Position numbers and translations under genes: made by a program. A DNA stretch of 64,000 nt, taken from positions 24,524,640 through 24,588,639 of the forward strand of contig NC_058342.1 in the NCBI RefSeq assembly GCF_905475395.1, read 5' to 3'. The stretch's first letter is position 1, and the number at the start of each line of letters is the position of its first letter. This document shows, piece after piece, positions 57,495 to 64,000 of this stretch. The DNA is from Chrysoperla carnea. Its lineage: Eukaryota > Arthropoda > Insecta > Neuroptera > Chrysopidae. The notes under the pieces are model-generated. The model worked only from the letters and a program-made list of their open reading frames with translations, was not told where the DNA came from and did not search any database.

Positions 57495-58228
57495 TATTCT
57501 TTTTTTCCAAAACTGCTACTCTTATCGTTAAATGAAGTCGATTATTGACATGCAGTTATCTTTACCAGACCCTTTTCCAATTCCTGGTACGATCCTGCTA
57601 ATATTCCTAGAAATTGAAAAATTATCGAGAAATTTATATTTTTCTCATTGAAAAATTAATAATTCTAGAAATATTTAAAAGTATTTGTTGGAATTAAATG
57701 AAAATTGTTAATTTATATTAAATGAAATGTAGCATAAAGAAAATGTCTAGAAAGTGCATAAATAAAATGTGTGAACTTGAAAATACGGTAAATTAATTCT
57801 AACAAAGATAATGACGTCACTATTATTGTCAAGAAAATTTACAGATAAAATAAAAAGGACTGGAAATTTTTCTAAACAGCCTACATAAAATATGTCAATA
57901 AAATTAAATACAAGCATTTTGTGTGAAACTGAAAACTGAAAAATAAATTTTCCATGTAATAATTTAAATTCACAGAAGCATAAATAACATTTAAAAAGAA
58001 AGGGCAACATTTTCTTAAAACGTTTCTTTAGAGTAACAGAAGATTCGATCAATTACATTTAAGCGGTAATTTTCCATCTTTATTTGCTACAATCTTTTTA
58101 AATTTTTCTATTTTGAATTCCGATTATAATTTCTTCTAATTTTCATTATCAATTATAATTATTTTTCGTTCAAAATTATATTACACAGAAATCTATTCTG
58201 ATTTATATATGAGATCGAACAGATAACA

Positions 58229-58301
58229 GCCCCTGTGGCCTAATGGATAAGGCATCGGCCTCCTAAGCCGAGGATTGTGGGTTCGAGTCCCACCAGGGGT
58301 A
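58229..58301 (+). tRNA. tRNA-Arg (anticodon CCT)
   Basis: This is a 73-base cloverleaf. The acceptor pairs GCCCCTG with CAGGGGT, leaving discriminator A at 58301 and a G-U first pair as in animal tRNA-Arg(CCT). The D arm is GGCCTAATGGATAAGGC. The anticodon stem TCGGC/GCCGA holds the loop CTCCTAA with CCT at 34-36. The T arm GTGGG TTCGAGT CCCAC pairs perfectly. The internal A box (TGGCCTAATGG) and B box (GGTTCGAGTCC) are intact. A run of seven T at 58309-58315 is a standard polymerase III terminator. There is no intron and no repeat flanking. It is transcribed in the same direction as DOT1L, within its intron, and is very probably functional. Confidence 0.95.
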
Positions 58302-58308
58302 AATTTAA

Positions 58309-58315
58309 TTTTTTT
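58309..58315 (+). terminator. Polymerase III terminator of tRNA-Arg
   Basis: Seven consecutive T on the coding strand eight bases after the tRNA end. Confidence 0.8.
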
Positions 58316-58461
58316 AATTCAAAATAAATTTTTGAATTTGTTTTTTTTAAAAGTTCTTTTTAACCCTTAGAAATGTTCTTCTTGACATGGATTTTAGCAC
58401 TTTTTAACGTTTTGCACACTTCTCCAAATTGAGTTAGAAAATTGAATATTTGTATGTGATT

Positions 58462-59245
58462 TTAGCTAGTGTTATGGAAGTTGAGGTTTGAACTGTCTGA
58501 CACCCCCCCCCAACCCAGGGTTTGCCTGGCGCTGAGTTTCCTAATTTCTTCTGGTTCGACTATGGCCGGACCAAACCATTTTCTTCGCTGCTGTATGAGC
58601 GCCGGGCAGTAACAGAGAAAGTGGATCGATGTTTCTTTTGAATTTTCTCCGCATCTGTCACACGTGAGAGATTGTCTTTTTCCAATCTGATGTTGGAACT
58701 TGTTCAGGTTATCATGCCCTGTGAGTAACTCTATGATGACTCTAATATCAGCTCTGTTTAGTTTCAAGATCTCCTCGGCGCTGTAATCGAGCGAGTTTCC
58801 TTCACCCAACAGGCTTTTGGCGATTCGCCCTCCCTCGTAGCTGGTCCATGCCTTTAATTGTTGGTTTTTCAGATTATCTCCTAATCTGTTAAGACCTTCT
58901 TGGTATGGCATCCTCGCAAGCTTTTCTTGAGTGGGAGCCATGGTGGTTCCCAGTTTGCCCAGCTTGTCTGCTCTCTCTACCGTTCCAACCAGAGTGTCCG
59001 GGGATCCAGGTAATTTTGACTTTATTGTGCCTCGCCAGGTTATTTAGTTTCTAGTTTCTTTGACGAGTCGCGATGACACTGTACAGTTTGATAGTGCTTT
59101 GAGTGCTGCTTGACTGTCTGTGCAGATACTAATCACATAATCCTTCAAATTGGCCAATTGGAGGTGGTCAGCACATCTCATGATGGCTACCACCTCTGCC
59201 TGGAATACAGTATTGTAACTGTCCAACTTGATATCTGTTGATATA
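58462..59245 (-). pseudogene. Decayed LINE 3' end with RNase H domain
   Basis: The minus strand encodes the tail of a non-LTR retrotransposon ORF2. At 59245-59044 is an RNase H part with QAEVVAIM (catalytic Glu) and CTDSQAAL (catalytic Asp). Then WIPGHSGWNG appears in another frame, followed by a return to a third frame leading into 58941-58462. That last frame has a Cys/His knuckle (CDRCG..(S/T)..HFLCYCP), the usual C-terminal motif of I/R1/Jockey-type elements. At least two frameshifts and a stop break it. Reverse transcriptase and endonuclease are absent, so it is a 5'-truncated dead copy. A C-run lies near 58503. Confidence 0.75.
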
Positions 59246-59294
59246 AAGTAATTTTTTTTTTCATTGTAAAAAAGAGATTAACACCCTTGAACTT

Positions 59295-59322
59295 CCGATT
59301 ATCCTACAGGTTCGACTGTACA
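59295..59322. mobile_element. Lone pogo/Tigger-like terminal repeat
   Basis: CCGATTATCCTACAGGTTCGACTGTA is the complement of a CAGTCGAACCTGTAGG end next to TA. No matching partner end is seen upstream, perhaps because the LINE remnant and deletions removed it. Confidence 0.4.
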
Positions 59323-61620
59323 AAGGGTACAGTTTTTGCGAGCCATTCTGCATATATTTTTCCAACCTACGCCAATAAAAATAATATAAAATAAAACGAT
59401 ATCACATATTAATAAGAAAAAGAAATCGGGGCTTTTGGAAAGATAACACCCCTATATAATGCGCACAGTATATTATTTCATAAAAAAAAAAACGATCTTC
59501 AGATGTTTTCAATAAAAATGACTTCCGTTTTATAAATATAATATGACATTAATACAAACTGTTTGTGTTGCCTTCAATAGGTTAATAAAATATTTTCACC
59601 TGTTATTAACAACGGGTGTCCCACAACCAATTACGTAAATATTACAAATTGGAACATCTGCCTCTCTACGTTTTAGAACTTAAGTTTGATGAAATCAATT
59701 CTAAAATTGTTTTAGACCAAGAGCCAGTGACCAATTTAAGATTGTCATTTCAGAAGTCACGAAACTCTTCATAAAAATACCTCAATACCTACGGATACTG
59801 AAAAGCCACTTCTGGCAGCCATGTGTGGCCGGGACTACCCTAAATTTTTAAAAAGGGTAAGAAATAAGGCTCATTTTTGTTATTAAGTATAAGTCATAAA
59901 ATTTTAGGAAATTACTTTCGACAATATTTTTACTTCATACAATTTTTGCCAGAACATTTACATCCCTCCTAATTGTTGCCAGAACGCCATAAATATGTAT
60001 TTAAAACAAATCCAATGTTGTCATTTCATCAGTCTTGAAAATTTAACAGAATAAAGAAAATATATTAAAAATTCATAATATTTAATGCCAGAACGAAATT
60101 CCATCACCAACAATCTTCCAAAGCGACAAACGTGTCCGTCTGCTAATCTATTAAAATGTACACAGCATTTATAGTTGATACACTTTTAGGTCCAGGCGTG
60201 CCTGCCACCTAGCCAGTGTTTTGTAGAAGCCGCAACGATTTTGCTTATAGAGGTCCTTGGAAGTGATATAGACTGTACGCTTAATTTTACTGAATTTATT
60301 TTCTAAAAGTAATAATAATCTTAATTTTTATAAAAAATAATTTTGTTTTATTATCTACATATCATGATTATTCATTAGAAACTTTTATCCATCCGAGTTA
60401 TTCTTAGTTGACAAAATCTTATACCTGGCAAATTCGATAAAGAGGGGACACCCTATAAAGAAAATATATTAAGCGGTGTTTTGTTGATGGTCTGAAGGAA
60501 ATAAGAAGTAGTGGTTTGTGTTTTGATATCTGTATGACTGTAACACTGCGTACATGGATACATGTTGCCTCCTTCATCAGCTGCTTAGTGATGGTTCACC
60601 TGTTCACTTTCATGTTTTTAATGACAGAAATCGAAGACAGACCTCTTGATTTGAATATTATTAGCCACATGTTCTATAACGTTTAAAATTGATTATTAAT
60701 CGGTTATGCTTATTTTATTACACAATTATTAATTTCCAAGGCGCTAACAATCAAATTAGAACCTTACAGGGTGTTTCAAAATGGCTTATGAAGATCGATT
60801 TCTTATCAAATAGTCAATTACTCTAGATAATCGAAGAAAATTGTGGCAAAATATTAAATAATTTTACAAAGTTAAAGAATAATAAACGCGGGAAAAATTT
60901 GTGTAGAACGCGAGAGCAAATATGTCATTACGTTAAATTAAAAACACTCCTTCTGTGATGTTATTTGTTTTTTTACTAAGAATTTAATGTTTTCTTGCAA
61001 AAATAATTAAAAAAAAGTGAGAATCGACCAAACCAAAGAATTAATATAATAGTTTTTTTTAAATGTTTTTTTTCAAAATAATATAATCCAATTGATATCA
61101 GTTCATATCCCTTCTTTAGTTGAATATTATTAAATGACATTAACTAATATCTACTGATTATCATTGGCTACTGGTTATCGAATGATAGTCAGTGAATTTA
61201 CCAATTTATCAATTTTTGTCATACTTGTAGCGCCTAAATTAGGGCTCAGATCCAAAATTGGTAAATAACTTTTTCCATCGTCTTTACGAGCTTATTCTGT
61301 AGGCCCACGATCTGCAGTTAATAACAGAACGCCCTGTATATATATATCATATACACAGGGTATAAATATAAGATGAGGGTACCATTTTAATGTAACAATT
61401 TTTTTTTTTTTTTTATTAGCAATTTTTTTAAAACATGATAGGTATTATTCAAAGAATTTTAAATATAAATAGGCAAGCAATTTTAAATTTCATTTGAAAT
61501 GAAAATTAATACTTACTGGATAATTAATTTTATAATAATATTGTGTATTAATTAATATTAAAGTTAATTACGTTTCAAATAATCATTAATTAGTAATAAT
61601 ATATATGATTACATTTTATT

Positions 61621-62130
61621 ATACCATGTATATATGAAATATACATAGTATATTGAGTTTAGTCCAAAGTTTGTAACGCTTAAAAATATTGATGCTACGC
61701 ACAAAATTTTGGTATAGGTGTTCATAGAATCACCTAATTAGTCCATTTCCGGTTGTCCGTCCGTCTGTGGACACGATAACTCAAAGACGAAAAAAGATAT
61801 CGAGCTGAAATTTTTACAGCGTACTCAGGAAGTAAAGAGTGAGGTCGAGTTCGTAAATGAGCATCATAGGTCAATTGGGTCTTGGGTCCGTAGCACCCAT
61901 CTTGTAAACCGTTAGAGATAGAACAAAAGTTTAAAAATAAAAAATGTTCCTTATAAAAAAATAAACAACTTTTGTTTGAAACATTTTTTCGTTAACATCA
62001 CTGTTTACCCGTGAGGGTGCCAATGAGGCGGAAATTTTATCGTAGGTACTATACTTGAATATCAGTTATGTATGTGTCACATGTATGTATGTGTTATGTG
62101 ATAAAGAAATCAACACTGACTATGCATGGT
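61621..62130. mobile_element. Foldback family, single left arm with intact outer end
   Basis: Starts ATACCATGTATATATGAAAT and follows the left arm of 46800-47933 closely to ACTGACTATGCATGGT. No right arm follows. Confidence 0.75.
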
Positions 62131-62859
62131 GCATTTACGTGGTACAAATTTGACTACTCGACTAGTCACGTGACGGCCGGGCTATTTTAAAGATATTCAT
62201 ACATTGTTTAACAATTATGGTAGAGTATTTCTCATAAAATAATTTTTCCAAATGGTTTTGGCAATACATACTGAACTAATACATATTGATCATACCATAT
62301 TTTGTAATTATATTAATCAATAATGTAATAAAATAATTTATTTAAAAAAAATTAAAAATATTTATCAGTTGTGTGATTTATCAAATTACTGTAAATTAAT
62401 TTATTAATAAAATGGTATTATCATCAAAATAGCATTATCAAATTTCATTTATCATTTTGTAAGAATTAAAATTGAAATAGTTATGAAATAATAAATAATT
62501 TTTATAAACACGTGAATGAATGTCTTTAAGTTTTTATTTTCTTAACTTCATTGTCAGTATCATACAGTGTGGCTCTCATAAATGAATGGCACAGGAAAGA
62601 GTATGCTCACACTATTGTGTTATTTTAACCCGTCAGCACTTGCGTTAACCGTTCGGTAATTTTTAGTCGCGTAATGAGAGTTTTGCTCATGCGTTCTGCA
62701 CATTCCTCAAATATTTCGCGCGTTAAATATTCTTTAACTTTGTAAATCATAACCTCTACATAATTTTATATAAATTTATTTTTTTAATGCACTAGCTAGC
62801 ACTAGCATTTGAGAGTGAGAATATTAGAGCAGAGAAATAATCTGAATAATTAAATTCAA

Positions 62860-63180
62860 CTCCGAACTAAAAAAAGGTTATAAGTTTGACCGCTATGTGT
62901 GTGTCTGTCTGTGACGAATGAACCGATTTTGAATTTTTTGGGTTCGTTTGAAAGATTATTTAATGGAGAGTGTTCTTAATTACGTTTCACATACGAGTTT
63001 AAGGTTCTGTACCCGAAAAAACTAAAAAATTGACAACGATCTTCAAAATTGGTTCAGTTTAGAAAAAGTTTTAAGAAAAACGGTAATTTAATCAGGAGTC
63101 TTCTTAGATATGTTTCAAGTGCAAGATTAGGATTCCGTACCCGAAAAATTTGTCGGTTTTTTTTTTAAATTTTGTAAAAT
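62860..63180. repeat. Possible interspersed repeat with TGTGTCTGTCTGTG
   Basis: GACCGCTATGTGTGTGTCTG, GAATGAACCGATTTTGAA, GGGTTCGTTTGAAAGATTAT and the doubled phrase TTCTGTACCCGAAAAA / TTCCGTACCCGAAAAA suggest a dispersed nonautonomous element with an internal duplication. No second copy is in the window. Confidence 0.35.
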
Positions 63181-63562
63181 TCACTTGTAACTAATTGAAC
63201 TAATTTCACCATATTTCTATCACTAGTTTATAATCGGAAAGAATTTTCAGAAAACTTTTAAACGTAGTTAAATATAACCTTGTTAAAATTGAGTTTTTAA
63301 CAAAAACATTAAAAAACCATTGAATTGTCCTCGGCCTTAGTTCAAAAAAATTTTCGAATATAATTCGTTCTTGAAATCTATATACAAATTTAATGTACAC
63401 TTACGTAGGTGTTTCATGAAATTTACAGCAAATTGTTAAGTCATATTTCCCCCGAAAATATAGACTGATGCACTGACAAATGTCTAATATATCGGGTGTC
63501 ACAAATCTTCCGTAATTTAGTGGGCGCGTCTTTTTTTATTTGTAGCGTCCACTTTAATAACT

Positions 63563-63710
63563 TAATTAATTTATATTCATTGAATTTAAATCAAATTCAT
63601 TGAAAAAATAATATTTGTATCACGTAAATGTTTTATAATGCTTTAAAAATATCGTAAAAGATAAAATTTATACTTCAGTTCGACTATTTTTTGACGTTTA
63701 ATTATTAGAT
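63563..63710. repeat. Inverted copy of the 44636-44830 repeat
   Basis: ATTTATATTCATTGAATTTA, AATATTTGTATCACGTAAAT, AATGCTTTAAAAAT and TTTTTGACGTTTAATT are the complement of the sequence after the palindrome at 44674, but the palindrome itself is degraded. Confidence 0.6.
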
Positions 63711-64000
63711 TATAATTAATCACCGATTAATTTTTGTACAGTTAACATTATTGTGAATTCTTTCATAAGGTATCGGTTAAAAATCACAATTTTAAAATGA
63801 AATAATTCACAATTTTGCCACGAAAGAGGCCCTACCGTGTTTATTGTGACCAAGGGACTTTGAACTACCATTTACCGCAAAAAAAATTAGCATTCACCGT
63901 ACTTGCTTAAACAGCCGGACAACTTTAAGGTAGTTTTTCAAAAAGTGAATGTATGATCATACTCGAGACTTCTGTTTCGAATTTTATTCAAAAATTCTTT

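Larger units (their letters stand above)
42921..64000 (+). other. DOT1L intron 2, continuing beyond the window
   Basis: From the donor at 42921 to the window end no exon was found that completes the Arg codon and continues with the expected WVC(E/D) sequence after an AG acceptor. The intron would therefore be at least 21 kb. It contains a tRNA-Arg gene and many repeats. Plain stretches with nothing recognised include 44850-45460, 46000-46390, 50320-51530, 57500-58220, 59330-61600 and 62150-63550. Confidence 0.65.

Noticed and set aside
1..64000. Bacterial or viral operon structure
   Set aside because: No runs of adjacent ORFs or ribosome binding sites; splice sites, SINEs and MITEs show a eukaryotic chromosome.

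Overview
The window looks like nuclear DNA from an insect, or at least an arthropod. It is very AT-rich and gene-poor. It contains a eukaryotic nuclear tRNA-Arg, spliceosomal exon borders, tRNA-derived SINEs, MITEs, foldback elements and a decayed LINE. The species cannot be told from the sequence alone.

Only two protein genes are recognised with confidence, both on the + strand. The first is an intronless PLEKHJ1-like PH-domain gene at 16011-16625. The second is the 5' end of DOT1L (Drosophila grappa), the histone H3K79 methyltransferase. Its first coding exon (26574-26651) and second exon (42880-42920) are separated by a 16.2 kb intron, and the next intron runs out of the window (>21 kb). 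None of the catalytic core is present. PLEKHJ1 and DOT1L are also neighbours on human chromosome 19p13.3, so the pairing may be old microsynteny. A third, unrecognised candidate is a 109-residue two-helix membrane protein at 633-962. A complete tRNA-Arg(CCT) lies at 58229-58301 inside the second DOT1L intron.

Layout: 1-16 kb is AT-rich noncoding DNA with the small ORF, pogo-like MITEs, foldbacks, a short tandem array and a relic hAT transposase. 16-17 kb holds PLEKHJ1, with a terminal-inverted-repeat element just after its 3' UTR. 17-26 kb is intergenic, with a 331-bp duplication, a ~306-bp satellite-like array and a SINE. 26.3-26.65 kb is the DOT1L promoter/5' UTR region and exon 1. 26.65-42.88 kb is intron 1 and 42.92-64 kb is intron 2.

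Both introns are filled with interspersed repeats: (1) a long foldback family ending ATACCATGTATAT; (2) TTAA-flanked MITEs; (3) a modular repeat carrying 'GCTAGCAGACAA'; (4) a larger repeat with a tRNA-Leu(UAA)-like core; (5) a tRNA-Leu-type SINE, one copy nested in a pogo-like MITE with a 14-bp target duplication; (6) a frameshifted LINE RNase H remnant. Many copies lie in opposite orientations, so the DOT1L pre-mRNA could form long hairpins. No novel protein-coding system was found. All homology calls are from recall of protein families and reading by eye; no search was run.
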